Below are positions 1-13,315 of a stretch of DNA of 39,044 nt, in pieces. The DNA is taken from positions 1 through 39,044 of the forward strand of contig JADHYX010000117.1 in the NCBI GenBank assembly GCA_027604685.1, written 5' to 3'. The DNA is from Lobulomyces angularis. Lineage: Eukaryota > Chytridiomycota > Chytridiomycetes > Lobulomycetales > Lobulomycetaceae. Position numbers and translations under genes: made by a program. Below the pieces are notes generated by a model, which did no database searches, was not told the origin of the DNA, and saw nothing but the letters and a program-made list of their open reading frames with translations. Every line of letters starts with the position of its first letter. Positions within the stretch are counted from its first letter, which is position 1.

Positions 1-107
1 CTTTTAAAAAAATACCACGTTTTTTTTGGCTCCTTCAAAAAAAAGGAAAATAAAAAATATTGACTCAGCCACGGTCGTTAAATTTTTTTTTTTTTTTTTT
101 TTTGTTA

Positions 108-713
108 ATGAAATACAATATCAACAAAAAAAATTTAACGATACTTCTAGTACTAACAGCAGCTTTTTTACTAATTAACTACGTAATATTAAAGAAACCA
201 AAACAAAGCCAAATGGGAAGCAGTTCATCAAAAACAGTTCAAGTTGATGTTTTAAAGTTTGTAGACAATTTGGTCTTGAATGATAAAATAGTTTTGTTTT
301 CTAAGTCATACTGTGGCTATTGTAGATCGTCTAAAAAACTGCTGAATGAACTGAATTTAAAAGTACAAATCTTTTTTCAAATTTAATACAGTTTATTTTT
401 GTTTTAAAATTTTTTTGGGTAGTTTACTACAATTGAATTGGATAATCGTTCTGATGGTCAAGATATACAAACTTATTTATTTTCAAAAACTCAACAAACT
501 TCTGGTAAAAATTAATAAAAAAAAAAAAAAAATATATAAAAATTAAAAAAATGTAAATTTTTTTATTTTTAATTTATTTTTAAACCTTCGTTTCTAGTTC
601 CAAATATTTTTATCGGTGGAAATCATATTGGTGGAAACGATAAATTACATAAAATATTTGAATCTGGTGAATTAAAAAAAATTTTGGCTAATTTAAAAAT
701 TGATATAAAATAG
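108..713 (+). CDS. Membrane-anchored dithiol glutaredoxin
   Basis: Glutaredoxin of about 150 residues that would reduce disulfides or glutathione mixed disulfides using glutathione. I read exons 108-362, 423-504 and 598-713, with introns of 60 and 93 nt. Residues 10-28 form a hydrophobic signal anchor followed by KKPK, so the enzyme probably sits in a secretory-pathway membrane, as yeast Grx6/Grx7 do (inference). The active site is C69-G-Y-C72, a two-cysteine site, whereas Grx6/Grx7 are monothiol. The cis-proline loop SVPNIFI (Pro114) and the glutathione-binding GGNHIGGND (about 119-127) follow in exon 3. I chose the ATG at 108 rather than an in-frame ATG-less extension upstream, because codons before it read a poly-T tract. 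The gene is tail-to-tail with the large minus-strand gene. Confidence 0.9.
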
Positions 714-998
714 CATAACAAAAAAACATCTTTTTTTTTTTTTTCTTAATTTTTATTTAATTTATTTTTCTTAATTTTTTTTTTTTTTAATTTACAACAT
801 TTTTGCTTTTTCAAATCAAAAAAAAATTATAAAAACAATGGTTATTTTTATTTTTTAATTAAATATTTATTAAACAAAATAAAAAAAAAAAATTGTCTAT
901 ATTTTAAAATTTAATTTTTTTCTGTATTATTTATTATTATCATTATTATTTATTATTATCTTACACTTTTTTTTTTTTTTAAATTTTTTATTTCACTT

Positions 999-3900
999 TT
1001 ATTTTCTTAATCCATTTACATTCAATTTTTTTTTTGTTAAATTATTTGAAATGTCTTTAATTTGTTGAACTAGAGGTGTTCTACTTGGAAAAAATTGTAA
1101 AAAGTTTTGTAATCTGGAAATCTATTTTTTTTTAATTTAATTACAAAAAAAAATTTAATTTAAGTGTATTTTCAATACCCATCTGGCTAAACTTGAAGGC
1201 CATACTATTTCTTCATTGGTTACTTCATTCTTTAAATGAAGTGAAATAATTTCCTTAAAGGCTGATTTGCTAAATATTGTACTTAAAAAAAAAAAAAAAA
1301 AAAAAAATACCCGAACAAAATGTGTGATAATTTAAAAAAAAGTTCTCCAGCGTGTTCTCTAGTTCCAAAATATATTAATTGATCTGATATGTAAATAAAT
1401 TTAAAGAATAATTCTTCAATCTATTTTTTATCATATTAATTATAAATAAAAAATATTAATAATAAAAAAAAAAAAAATTAAATTAAATTAAAATTATTTT
1501 TTTACCTCAAAAAAGTTGTTTATTATATCAATTTCTCTCAATAACTTAACGACATAACTTTCTAATGTAGAAAAATTGTATCTTGTACAAGAAGCATCCT
1601 GGTTTAAAAAGTTTTTATTAAAAAAGTTTTTTTTTTTAAAAAATAAAGATTTTTAATTCTTACATCAAAGTTTTTTAAATTTCCAAATGAAAGTTTCAAA
1701 ACAATAAATTTTTTTTCAAATGGCCTATTCTTGTTATACACCGTTAAATGCTCTATTAAATATTTCTCTTTCCAAAATAAATCAACATTTTTTAGTATCA
1801 TTTCTTTATTTAATTTTATTTGAATAAAAGTCTTTTGTCTAGGTTCCAAACAATATATACCACTAGACCCCCATTGTCGTTGATCTAAAATACCGCTGCC
1901 ACTCGCAGAACTTATTGAGTTACCTCCGGCAAGGGTTATCGATGGCAAAATGGAAATTGGAATTAAATTACAGGATGTGACGAAATAACTTGTGTCATTA
2001 AATATTTCAAAAATTAAATCTTCATCCAAAATATTTTCGATAACAATCTCTTGGAAATGTTGTTTAAAATTTACATTAAAGACATAATTTTCAACTGTAT
2101 TTTCAGGGGATATTGGTGATTGCGTACCAAATTTGCGTTCTAGTACACCAGAAAAAGATGCTTCATCAGCAGAGATCGACAACTGTGGTTGCCTACAGAG
2201 TGCTCTCATAGGAATTATTTTTTGATAATCCTTGACTAATCTGCAATTAATGGTTAATTCAATTAACTTCTCATCAACTTGATTTTCCGTTTCTGCCAAA
2301 GTTCCAGAAGGCGTTTTATCGGAAAATGGTATGAACTGAATGTAAACTCTTATAGAACTTTCCGGAGGAACTGTTAAAGTACGAAATAATTTTACCGATG
2401 CTCTTGCAAGTGAAAAAAATAATTCTGAGGGATCATCATGAGATAAATTAGATTTAATCACTAAATCTAACGGCACCGCTTCCTTATTGCAAATAATAAT
2501 GCTACGAGCTGAATATTCGGTATTATAAAAACAGTCAATGTCAAATTCCGCTGCTTCTGCATCAACACCATTTGCATAAACATCAAAAACGTGGATCGAA
2601 GGATTTTCAATTCCAGATGAACCAGCTATAGATGATATAATATTACCAGCGGCAGTTCTTCGAACATTTTGTTTTGCGACAACTTCCATGTATACCCTTA
2701 TGGTTTTAGTATCTAAAGGGTTGTCAACATTTTCAATAACAAGGTATGTCACATAAACTCCGCGCTGTCCAGTCATAAAATTTATAGTAATTTGATGAGA
2801 ATCTTTATTGCTGACACTTCCCACCCTATGTGGCTCCAAAGTACCTTCATATCTACTAGGAATTATCCAACTTTTATCATTTTCCGAGAAGGATTTTAAA
2901 ATGTATGAAACTCTATCAGAGCTTTCAAGGTATATTTTTCTTAGCACATTCATAGTACCTAAGTCTTGCTGTCCGAGATCCAGTTCAAACAAGCCTCCAC
3001 TATCGTACTGATTAAGTTTTTTGCACCCTCTCAAATTAATAACTTGTTTTCTAACATTGTCACTTAACTTTTTATCCTGTTTAAAGTGAGGAGATAATTG
3101 GGTATCCGTCAGATACTTGTTTTCGTCATAGAAAGATACAGCATCATCCACTTCTACAACTGATACTGTTTCATTTAACTGACCATTTTCCATAGGCACC
3201 ATATCAGATGGTGATGTTGATAAATGCTTTTCTATAACATTATTTTCATGTTTCTCGTTCAAAGAAAATCTGGAAATTGAAGTTTCTTGAATAATATTTA
3301 AAATGATTGTCTGAGTGTGATTTGATAATGAATTAATATCTGTAATAAGAATTTTAACATTATCAGACACCCCACTAATGCTACTGTCTACCAAAGTTAC
3401 TGTTAAGGTTAACGAAGATGCAGGCGCCACTGTACCCTGCATAAATTCATCCAAGTAGTCAATTTGAAAAATCTCTATACCATTCTACATAATGCGGTAA
3501 AAAAAAAAAAATTTAATTTTTTTTTTTTTTTTAAAATATCCTTTTTTTTTACCGGTAATTCTATTGGATATTCTGTGGTTACCGAAAACTCCAGTGGAAA
3601 TACTGTAGATAAATTGTTGATGTTGATGTATGCAACTTGAGAATCTGAGCTCTTTCTTCTAGCCTTGCCGGAACTTTTTGAAGATCTTCTTTTCAATTTA
3701 TAATTTTTTTCCTCTTCATCTTCAGAATCAATAAAGCTGTGAAATTCTAAATGATTTTCAGTTATAGAAAAAATGGGCTGCTCCACGATATTTCCTCTTA
3801 TTGGAATATTTTCTACTGTTCGAGGTAACACCAAGCCTAAGTCTGAAAGAGGATGCTTTTTGGGACAAACGGTTAAAGAACCAAATGTTATACCATCCGG

Positions 3901-6900
3901 ATTTATTAAATATTTAGAAGATTCTGTTGGAGGTAGTCTAGTTGTGCTGTCTTTAGGGTAAGTTCTAACTCTTATCTCAATATCAGAACCCGGTGCAAGT
4001 GTGGTGCTCCCTATCAATGGCGTATTTGAAAATCGTGATAATATCTCCACTCTAACTATTTCTGATACATCTTTTTAAAAGAATTAAAAAAAAAAAAGGG
4101 GGTAATAATAGTATACCAGGGGCTAAATTGACGCCAATCTCAAATTTTACATCGTCTTCAGAAGTATTAATTATTGCAAACCAGGTGTCAGAGCCGACCA
4201 CTCCAGGGATTTCAGGATAATACAAGGTGGGAAGTACAAGTTCACCAGCAGTTAGCCGCTCAAATTTCAATTCAAATAAGGTTAACTGAGCAATTAAATT
4301 CAAGGAGATATCGTTTGAAGGATTGAATAGATTAACCAAGTGCAAGTTAAAAGTATGAGGTCCTGCAATTTTTTCAGAGATATGCATAGGATTCAGGTAA
4401 CCACTAATAACCTGAATACCTTTCGCCTCAATTTTTCTCTTTGTCGCAATCTTATGATCATTTGTAATTTCTGTAGAGTCTACTTTAGTAATTTCGATTG
4501 CATCAGATAGCGCAACATTGTATATAAAGGGTATTTCAGAGAGGTTTCTAATTGTGAATGTAAATGGAACTTCCTTCCAAGAATTCGAATGGCCAATTTT
4601 ACCAAGATTAAGAGATAGGGGATCTATTTCTGCTCTGCTCATGCAATATGTAGACTTTAAAGATAACATACCCAAAACAACATTGTTTTCATTCTCAAAT
4701 GTAAGATTTCCAGTTATTTGTAGTTTTTTACCATTAACTATTGTGGAAACATTTTCCTCTGAAGCTGTTGTCGGTTTTGGAGCACAAACAAAAACAGTCA
4801 CTCTTTGATGAGCGTATATACATATATCTGGTCCTATGTATGTTCCACCGTCGTCGTCTGTTGAAATAATGTACCCGCTTGAGGAGGAAACAACGTATTT
4901 TAAAGTTATATCGACGTCACTTTTTGGGGAAAGGGTTAGGGGATGCGAAAGGCAATTTTCAAGTTCAAAGGAAGCTTCTGAAACTTTTGATGAGCTAGTT
5001 TTATTTTTCTGCGCCAGGGTAAAAGTTGCAGTTTTTTCGATTTCATTTAAATGTATGTATTGATCTTCCCAAATTATAGTAGATACAGAATTAGCAACAT
5101 CAGCTTTTTCCTGAATTGCCGGACCTTTCATTAAAATAGATCCACTCTCCACAAACAGCTTAACTTGTACAACAGCAACATATGAAGAATTTTTATTCAT
5201 TACCTGTATCTGGCTATTAAGTAAACCAAACTTTTTGGGATGTACAGTTACTCGAATCAGTTGCCGTGAATAAGGTAAAGAGACATCAATTCTAGACTCA
5301 AAACCAGGTATTATTCCCGACTCTTGCTGTATACTAACAAAGTCATCTGTACAATCAATAAAAAACTCTAACGGCATCTTGGAGGACAGATTTTGAACAT
5401 AAAACTCTTGTTCTAATGGTTTATTCAACTCCTTAGTAACCCCAAAATCTAAAATATTTTGTGAAACATTCATTAACGAATGGCCAATAATTGAGGTAAA
5501 TTTGACCGTTTGGGTAAGTAATTGAAAATATAATCCTGCAGGTTCACTCAAAATTGGAGGTAAATCATCGGAGTTATCAACAACAGATACTAAAAACTTT
5601 ATACCACCAATCAACGTTCGACTTTCCGGTATTTTAGAGTTATTTTGAGTGGTACTAAGGTACGGTTGTAAGGCCACGAAAACGGTAATAGTACTGTTTC
5701 GTGGAATTAAAAAATCTGTCAAAGTATTTTCTAGTAAAGAGTCAGAAAAAATGATGCACTGCAGCGCCAAATTCGAAACCGCTGTTACATAAATCTCACA
5801 ATCAGCAATGTTTGTTACATCAAATGGTAAAACTTTCGCAAATTTCACTGAAGGGTTCACATAACAAAAACCTAAATCCAGCTGGGGCTCAAAGGATAGA
5901 TAAGATTTTAGAACTCCATACCACTTGAATGTAATTAATAAATCCTCTGAAATTCCACTTCGAATACAAATTGTGGCTGAATTTCTTCCTTTTAAAGTTG
6001 GTTTAAACCACCCATAATATTTTTTACATTCTTTTGGTTTAAGAGTGCTACTCTGAGAAAACTCAAAAAACTCAGTTTCTCTATTCTGCAAACTGTCTAA
6101 GACAATAAAATTTACATCTTTTTCACTGTTATTAGTCAATGTGAAATAACAGTCTTTTCTTTCGTTCAGTTCTAATCGCCCTAGTTCGATTATTGATAAT
6201 TCCACATTCAAATATTGTTCGGAAATAGACAATTCAGGATTAGGCGATGTAGGATTTACAACCCCTCCAGTAACAGTTGGTGAGGACTGCTGAATTCCAC
6301 TATATGCCTGATCAAATGAAAACGAATTTAAAAAGGAATCTAGCAATTCAGGCCGTTGATTTTCTGCCTCTAAGGCATTCAAATAAGTTGCATTATCATA
6401 ACACACCACAGCATGAAAATTCACCTTAATTTGTTATTTATAAATTGTAAGATTTATCTAGTTACCAGCTGCATCGCATCAGTATTCTTTAATTCATGGA
6501 CAAAAATATTTCCAGAACAAGTTTCTTGCTTTGGGGCATCAATTTGATTTTCTAGCAAAATGAAGTTTAGATAAATTATGAAAGTGCAAATTCTAACCAA
6601 ACAAATCTATAGCTCTTTTTAAAATTTCCATATTTTCTGAAGAATCTAGGGGAATATTAGTCATTTCTTTTTTTATTTCGACTGGCCTACATTTTATTAT
6701 TAAAAATGGGGAGGCCTTTTTTTTTTATACCTAAATGAAACCGAAACAGTTTTTATTTGCCGTGGTTCCAGTGTAAAAATTATAAAACTCTCATTTTTTT
6801 TATTTTTTAAATTCGGCGGTTTCGCACTTGGACTTAAAAAAGAACCACTCGTCATGTCAGCTAACATTCCACATTTTACTACTTCGTCATCTACTTTAGT

Positions 6901-9900
6901 CTCCACTTTTAAATCTTTAGAGGCTGAAAATGATGCAGATAAACTAGCATTTTCACTGTCGCACTCACTTCTTTCCGTAGTACTAACTTTAGCTTCATCT
7001 GCAGCATATTCATCATCCACAATTCCTTTTCTTAGCTTGTCTAATTTATCATTAAGTTTTGAAACTTTATCCAGATTTCCTTTTCGCTTTGCGATTTTTA
7101 AACTTTGTTCTAATTTTTCTATTTCTTCCTCTGTTTCCTTCGAGAGCAACAAAACCTGTCTTTTTCTTTTTTTTTTTTGCAAAACAACTGTCATATTTTG
7201 ATCACTACCATCATTCTTTGCTTCAACAACTTCTTCAAAATATTCCTCGTCAGCGTTTTCTAGAAGTTCAAAAGTAATCTCTGGTATACACCCTATATTA
7301 GTTAAGGATTGGGTATCGACTTTTAATTGAAAAGTTCTAGTTTGCTTTTCACTAGTATTTGAAATAATAATTTCTTGAACAATGGAACCCAAATCATTTA
7401 TCAAACAAACGCCAAAGTCAATTGACAGAGTTTGTATAAAGAAGTTGGATGGTTTTCTAATATTTGCCTTAACAGTTAGAGTTTGGCAATTTTCGGAATC
7501 TTGGATATTTTCAATAAACAGTTTTTCTTGATACAATCCAGGTAAGGTGGGTTCAAAAGAAAATTCTACCTCGCGTTTTCCATATGCACGGACAATTCCT
7601 ACTTTCCCTTCTCCTAAAATGATATCACCTGAGCCAATGGAACCTGATTTTCGAATGGTATATAGCAGGGGTGTTTCGGAAGTATTTCTGATGACAATCA
7701 TTTTGTTTCGATGTTCATTTTTATCCACAAAACCAAAATTTATATTTTTCTGGCCCAATTCCATTGTAGATCTGCAAACCGAGGACCTTAACATTAGTTC
7801 TCTGGATGGAATATTGCTTCCTTCCGTAAAAAGTTGAGAAAACTTAGAATGTTCCACATCTTTGTCAAATTCAATTAGCTTAATGAATATCTTTGAGTCA
7901 AGTTTTCTAGGTTTGCCCTACAAACCTAAGTATTTAAAATTTAAAAGTATTACACTAACCTGAATAAAAGGTTTAGTAACACCACTTGGAGTAAATACTA
8001 GTACTATCATCAGCTCACTCTCTGGTGGAATTTCAATTAAAGAAGCAGGTACCAGGCTATTGTTGGATATTAAATTTCCTAAATCTCTTCTAAGAATTGT
8101 TTGGGCCTTAATATATTTTTCCTCCGAGGAAGATTTAGAATATACAGGTGGCAACACCCCCGTCATTACTTCTAGTAACGAAATTATATCATCTACAGAG
8201 AAGCCACCATTTTCTATCATATCCATCAGACACAAGTTATTTTTTGAAAGGTATGTTCTAAGAGAGCTCGGTGCCATGTTAATAATGGTTGTACGAACTG
8301 ACGGTCTAACTAATTCACTAGCAAAGGTTCGCTCAACTGGAGTAGCCTTGTAAGTAGCCGATTTCGAATCATCACCCGAAGACTTTACTGACATTTTTCT
8401 TTCCCTGCAATTTAATCGAAACTGCTTCAGAGTATGAGTTTGCTTGATATTTTGTTTTCTTTTTGGGGATCTTTTCTCTGCTGCAGACGAATTTGTTGCA
8501 AGATCCAAGTAGTCTCCTATATTAGTTTCCTTTCTTGAATCTTGAGAAGAATTTGATAAAGCAGAAGTTGATGAGTCCGGGCTGAAAGATAATGGAGGTC
8601 CAGTTTCACTCATTTGTCTGTTAAATTTTTTTTTATCTCCTAAATATTCAGTGATAATTTCCCTTCTTTGAATGGGGTTAAAAGTGGATGTAGGAGTTAT
8701 AATTTTTTGACTATGTGGACTACAAACACCTTTACTAAACGTTTTTATTTCATCTGGAAGAGAAGATGAAAGTTCCAAAACGAGTTTCTTTTTCGAAATG
8801 TTATCGATTGTAAAAGTTCTTATAGTAGGTGCATTTAAAACAACGTTTCCAAAATCTAAAAAGTTAGTTGACATAGGCGTTAAAATTCTATAAAACAGAG
8901 AGTGAAAGGTGACTCTATGCTTATCTATATTAGTTGCCCTAATTGAAATTTCCTGATCATTGTCCCTATTTAATAAATTTACAACAGTAATCTGCTTTCG
9001 ATAATCTACAAAAGTGTTAATATGGTCAAACATAAAAAAAATACCTGGATTGACTTTTCGTGGGTATATGTCAACTTTAACTTCCACAGACTGCTTTGGT
9101 AAAATTCTAATTTCATCTCTCACTGTATTTAATACTTTAGATATAAATCGAATCTCTACTTTTGCTTCTAACTCTGATAGGTTAAAAATTGCAATTGGCA
9201 GAGACTTCAAAGTACCAACATCAGTATCCCCGAAGTCTAATTCTTTCGGAGACACCATTATGAAAGAAGTGCTGCTTCTCGCCTTACACTGAATAGTTTT
9301 TTTTTCCTTTCTTTTTTCATTAGAGTTAGGATTGAAATAATTTAAAAAAATTCTAAAAGTTTTTCTACAATAAATAGCAAAGGTTAATTTCAAAAAAAAA
9401 AAATTACAGCCAACCTAAAAAGCTTTCCGGCCTTAAAATCTAAGCCAGGTTTTTCTATTTCTGGGCGAAAGCAGCATTCAATAGTCTTTTCCTGCCCAGG
9501 CCGTAATTGTAGCTCTTCAATTCTACCTAATTCCTCAGAGCGATTTTCTAAAATTCAACGGTATATAAAAATGTACTAATTAGTGCATTACCATTTCTAA
9601 AGTTTTCAGAATCTGCTCTATCAAAAAGATCAACAGTGCTGCTAACCCATGATGTTGAATTTTGATCAATTTCCCCAGTATCTGAAGCTTCTCTTAGCAA
9701 AACTGGAGATGAAGCACGGGATCCATTAGAACTCGGTGAAGTTGAAATTTCCGTCGCCTTAGAAAGTACTTCATTGACAGAAGAGCGAGGCTTTTCTAAA
9801 GTTAATTTTTCCAATGATTTTGCCAAACTCTGGTAATTTAGTTTAACATCTAATTTTAATTGAAATTCAACGCAAGGTGTATCTGATGAGAAAGAAACGT

Positions 9901-11506
9901 CCAAAATGGATTCCGAAATGTTTTTTAAAACGAGCCTATATCTACTTTGCATTCCTGCGCTAAGTGGTTTTAAAAAAAAATTAGAACGAATTTTAAGATT
10001 ACAAAAAATAATACCAACAGTCACCAAAATCTATTAAACTTCCACTACTAACTACCAAACTTTCTTCCTGAAAGACGGACCTTACCGTTGCTGATATATG
10101 TGCAGAAATAGTGTTGTTGCTATCATTGATATTCTCCACTTGAAGATCATAATTGAATTCACCAATATCTGTCGGTTTAAAAGTAACTCGAATTCGTCGT
10201 GGTGAGTAAGCTGGAACTGGTGCCGTTCCATCAAAGGGTTCACTATAGAACTAATAAAAAAAATTTTCATTAAGTTATTGACTAACCCGGTATCATAATC
10301 TGAGAACTTTAATAAGTTTTTACTAACTTTATTAGTTAAGTCGACTGTATTCAAAAGCCAATACAAATCAATTTCTGACCTATTCCAAACAGTGAAGTCT
10401 TTATAATAAGTTCCGCCAACAATACAATCTAATCAATGTAATCAACACCAAAAAAAATAATGTTACCATCAAATGTAATTCCCGATTCACCAATATCCGT
10501 CCACAGATATGACCTGCACACCTTTGCTCGAAATTTTACCGTCATCTTTGTAATATAAAAACTGCATAAAAAATAAAAAAATTTCAAATTACTTGAAATT
10601 CAGGGGATAAATTAGGCGAGCCATCAATGTTTGATTTAGATGATTCTTTAGAGGTAGCTCTGCTTATTTTGGGAAATGTGTTTATTAATCCATTTTTTTT
10701 TTCTGAAAGAAAAATAATTTAGTTAATATTATTGTACAGTATCAATGTTTATTTAAACCATCAGAAGTTTCTGGGGCAATATCATTATTGTTCTCTAAAA
10801 TCATAGTTAATGGTGCGGTAGTATCATTAACAATATATCCAAAAAAGAACAACAATCCATAGACCTCGAAAAAATCAAAAGTTTCATCTTTTTCATCGTT
10901 TGAAACAAAAACTGAAAAATTTTCTTCCCTTTCTAATTGAGCATTGTTAATTTGTTGCTGCTGTTGTAAAATCACATTACTTTCGTTAACGCTCGTAACA
11001 AGGTCTTTTTTTTTTTTTTTGTCTGATGGTAAGAAAGCCAAAATTACTTGACGAATTTCTTTTGGTTTAATTTCCACTATCATTATATAGATTTTTTAAA
11101 ATAAAACAAAAAATTGGAATCAACATGTTTTTAAGCAATTACCTTCTTCTACATGATTAAGTTGATTAAATAATTCATTAAATCGATGATTTAGACTTGT
11201 CACTAAATTCGAAGTTTGAATGATACTTTGATCGTATTCTACGGGGGTATTTGCATCAGAAGGCGTAGACTGTTGTGATTTTGAAGTAGAAGAAAATAAA
11301 TTAGAATCCTCAGAAGTGGTTTTTTTCAAAGATGGTAAATTTTCGTTTTCCAGTTGCCAAGCTACTTGACTTCCAAGATTGCTCCTCAATTTAACATTTA
11401 TTATACTTTCAGTAACATTTCGAATTTCAAATCTATAGAGAGCGTGAATATTATTACAGTAGACATTTTCCAGAATTAATTTGTTTGGTAAACTGATTTC
11501 AAACAT
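999..11506 (-). CDS. Giant ASH/MSP-type beta-sandwich repeat protein (~3,180 aa)
   Basis: I joined 19 exons in one frame: 11506-11143, 11076-10759, 10702-10593, 10545-10467, 10428-10328, 10250-10015, 9959-9592, 9547-9415, 9364-7960, 7917-6731, 6686-6598, 6551-6466, 6424-4117, 4070-3553, 3484-1664, 1598-1506, 1420-1311, 1269-1179 and 1121-999. The protein consists of many repeats that open with an (I/L)xFG-type strand (for example SLIDFGDC, ELDFGDTDVG, NINFGFVD, SIDFGVC, NILDFGVT, LNLGKIG) followed by F/Ixx-NxS strands. This pattern is typical of ASH (ASPM, SPD-2, Hydin) and MSP-like immunoglobulin folds, which are common in ciliary, centrosomal and membrane-contact proteins. A charged coiled coil lies near residues 1290-1340, Ser-rich linkers near 480-520 and 760-850, and a helical C-terminus after about 3040. 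I see no signal peptide or membrane helix. The cellular role is unknown; a flagellar or cytoskeletal scaffold is only an inference. The start at 11506 is the first ATG of a strongly coding exon; an upstream exon cannot be excluded. Confidence 0.82.
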
Positions 11507-12125
11507 CGTATTTAATAATTACTAATAAATGTTACAGAATAATAGTTTATTATTATTGACTGCCTAAGTTTTGACAGCTCACTGTGTATGATTTGCTTTA
11601 TTCAATAATTCAATTTTTTGTGTTTAAAAACCATAATATTGGTTGGAAAAAAAATTCAAGTATTGTTATTGTGACTTTGATTACAATGCAACAAAATCAT
11701 GACAACTCTTCGGTATCAAAATAACTTATCAAATGTATCTAAATTTAAACTAAATTAGTTTTGGAAATTACATTTTTTTTAGTACTTTGGAAATTTTAAA
11801 ATTTTGGCACTATATAGAGCAACCAAAATAACAAGTTTATAGAAACAGAAGAAAATATTTATTTAGGTATGATGGCTAATTTTCAGTGATTAATATCAAT
11901 GATTCCTTCTACTACTGTAACAAAAATTATTCAACAGTGCACTTGTGGTTAAGAGTGGAAACGCAAACCACGTCATAGTGCTTCTATTTATTGTGAAAAA
12001 TCAAAATATTATATCCATTGTTCCGTCAAAAATTTTTTAGTACTCTATTTTTTTTTAACTCTATTTTTTTTTAAAAAAAAATTTCTATTTCTATAACAAA
12101 AAAAAATGGAATCATTTTTTTAATG
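11507..12125. other. Intergenic spacer with two adjacent small stem-loops
   Basis: No gene is supported here. It is the 5' flank of the giant ASH gene and the 3' flank of the SH3 gene, both on the minus strand. The only structure is at 11914-11981. ACTGT (11914-11918) can pair with ACAGT (11934-11938). Immediately after, GCACTTGTGGTT (11939-11950) can pair with AACCACG (11966-11972) plus AGTGC (11977-11981), leaving a four-base bulge. A small structured RNA is possible but is not shown. Confidence 0.4.
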
Positions 12126-13315
12126 TTAAAGGGATTTACAGCATACAGTAGGAAATGCCCCAACTTTACCACTACCATCCCTACCAATTGCCCAGCTATC
12201 CATAACAAATAAAAAAAATTAACAAGATGCTTTAAAAGTTTTGTTGCTACCCTTCGTCCGCAGTTGCTTTAATCCATGTAATTGTGTTTCCAGGAATTAA
12301 TTCTAGTTCATCCTCTCTAGTTGGTTTATAGGAAACATTTACAAAATATAACTTTGTTCTTTCTGAAGCACCATTTGCAGTATTCGGTTTGCTGGTGCTA
12401 ACCTTATTATAAGCACTATTAGACACATTAACCAAATTATTTTCTAAATCAACGGATGAAATATGGGCTATCTGCGGATCGACTTTGCTAATTTCTTTAA
12501 AAGGGCTAAGCGACAGTATATCAGGCCTATTTTCAGGATTGGTAGCAGAATTTTGATTATATTTTTCCTCATTTTGACCAATTAATGCATCTTTGTGTTG
12601 TCTAGGGCAATGTTGTAAATTTGAAGATTCCTTTGAAAAAGGAATCTTTTGCATAAATTTGTCATTGACATTAACGAAATCTTTTGGTATGGTATTTTTT
12701 TGAAGAAAATCCATCTTGTTTGTGTCTATGAAGTAATCAGTTACAAGAAATTATAAAACTGATTTTGTTATAATTTACCTGCTTCAATAATAAAGGCACT
12801 TCTAAAAAAATACATAGGAATATTAAGTATGATTTTAAATAAGCAAAACAAAGATTCTTTCCAAACTAGATTTTTAATTTCTAACTCTTTTCGTGTGGAA
12901 GAATTGATGCTAATCATTACCGGTACTAAAAATATTTAAATTTTAAATATGTAAGACGAAAGTTGATAATGTTTTTAACCTATAACTGCAGTTAATAATA
13001 ATCCTGTCATGGTAATAAAAAATTCGCTTAAAATTAAAAAGTTTATAGCGTTTTTTAATTTTTCATATTTCTTTAACAGTAATAGAGAAGAAATAAGTGG
13101 TAGTGATATTAAAAGCCCTAAAAATCAATAATAATAAAGTAGAATTTTAAAATTAAAGTTACCTATTAAGTAAAGTAGCAAAAAACCAGGTGATGAAATA
13201 TTAAGAATTATTCCTAAAATAATGGTTAGAATTTATTTCAATATTTTTTACCTAATATGTCAATGATTAGCAATAATGCTGCCAAAATTGTCGCCAAAAT
13301 TTTTTGGAACTTCAT
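12126..13315 (-). CDS. Four-TM membrane protein with C-terminal SH3 domain (Sho1-like architecture)
   Basis: Six exons (13315-13252, 13213-13163, 13117-12980, 12925-12779, 12725-12251, 12195-12126) give 314 residues in frame. Hydrophobic segments lie at about 5-27, 31-53, 62-92 and, more weakly, 108-130. They are followed by a polar, low-complexity cytosolic linker (about 135-255) and an SH3 domain at about 258-312. Visible SH3 landmarks are the ALYDY-equivalent VNVSYKPTREDELEL, the DEGWAIGRD strand with the ligand-binding Trp, and GAFPTVC. This order, four membrane helices then linker then SH3 at the very end, is that of the fungal osmosensor Sho1, which recruits a MAPKK such as Pbs2 through its SH3. 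Orthology is inferred from architecture only. Neighbours: head-to-head with MSH6, 379 bp apart. Confidence 0.8.

Noticed and set aside
4518..5063. Plus-strand open frames inside the giant ASH gene
   Set aside because: They lie opposite continuous coding sequence of exon 13 and show no independent start context, domain or splice logic.
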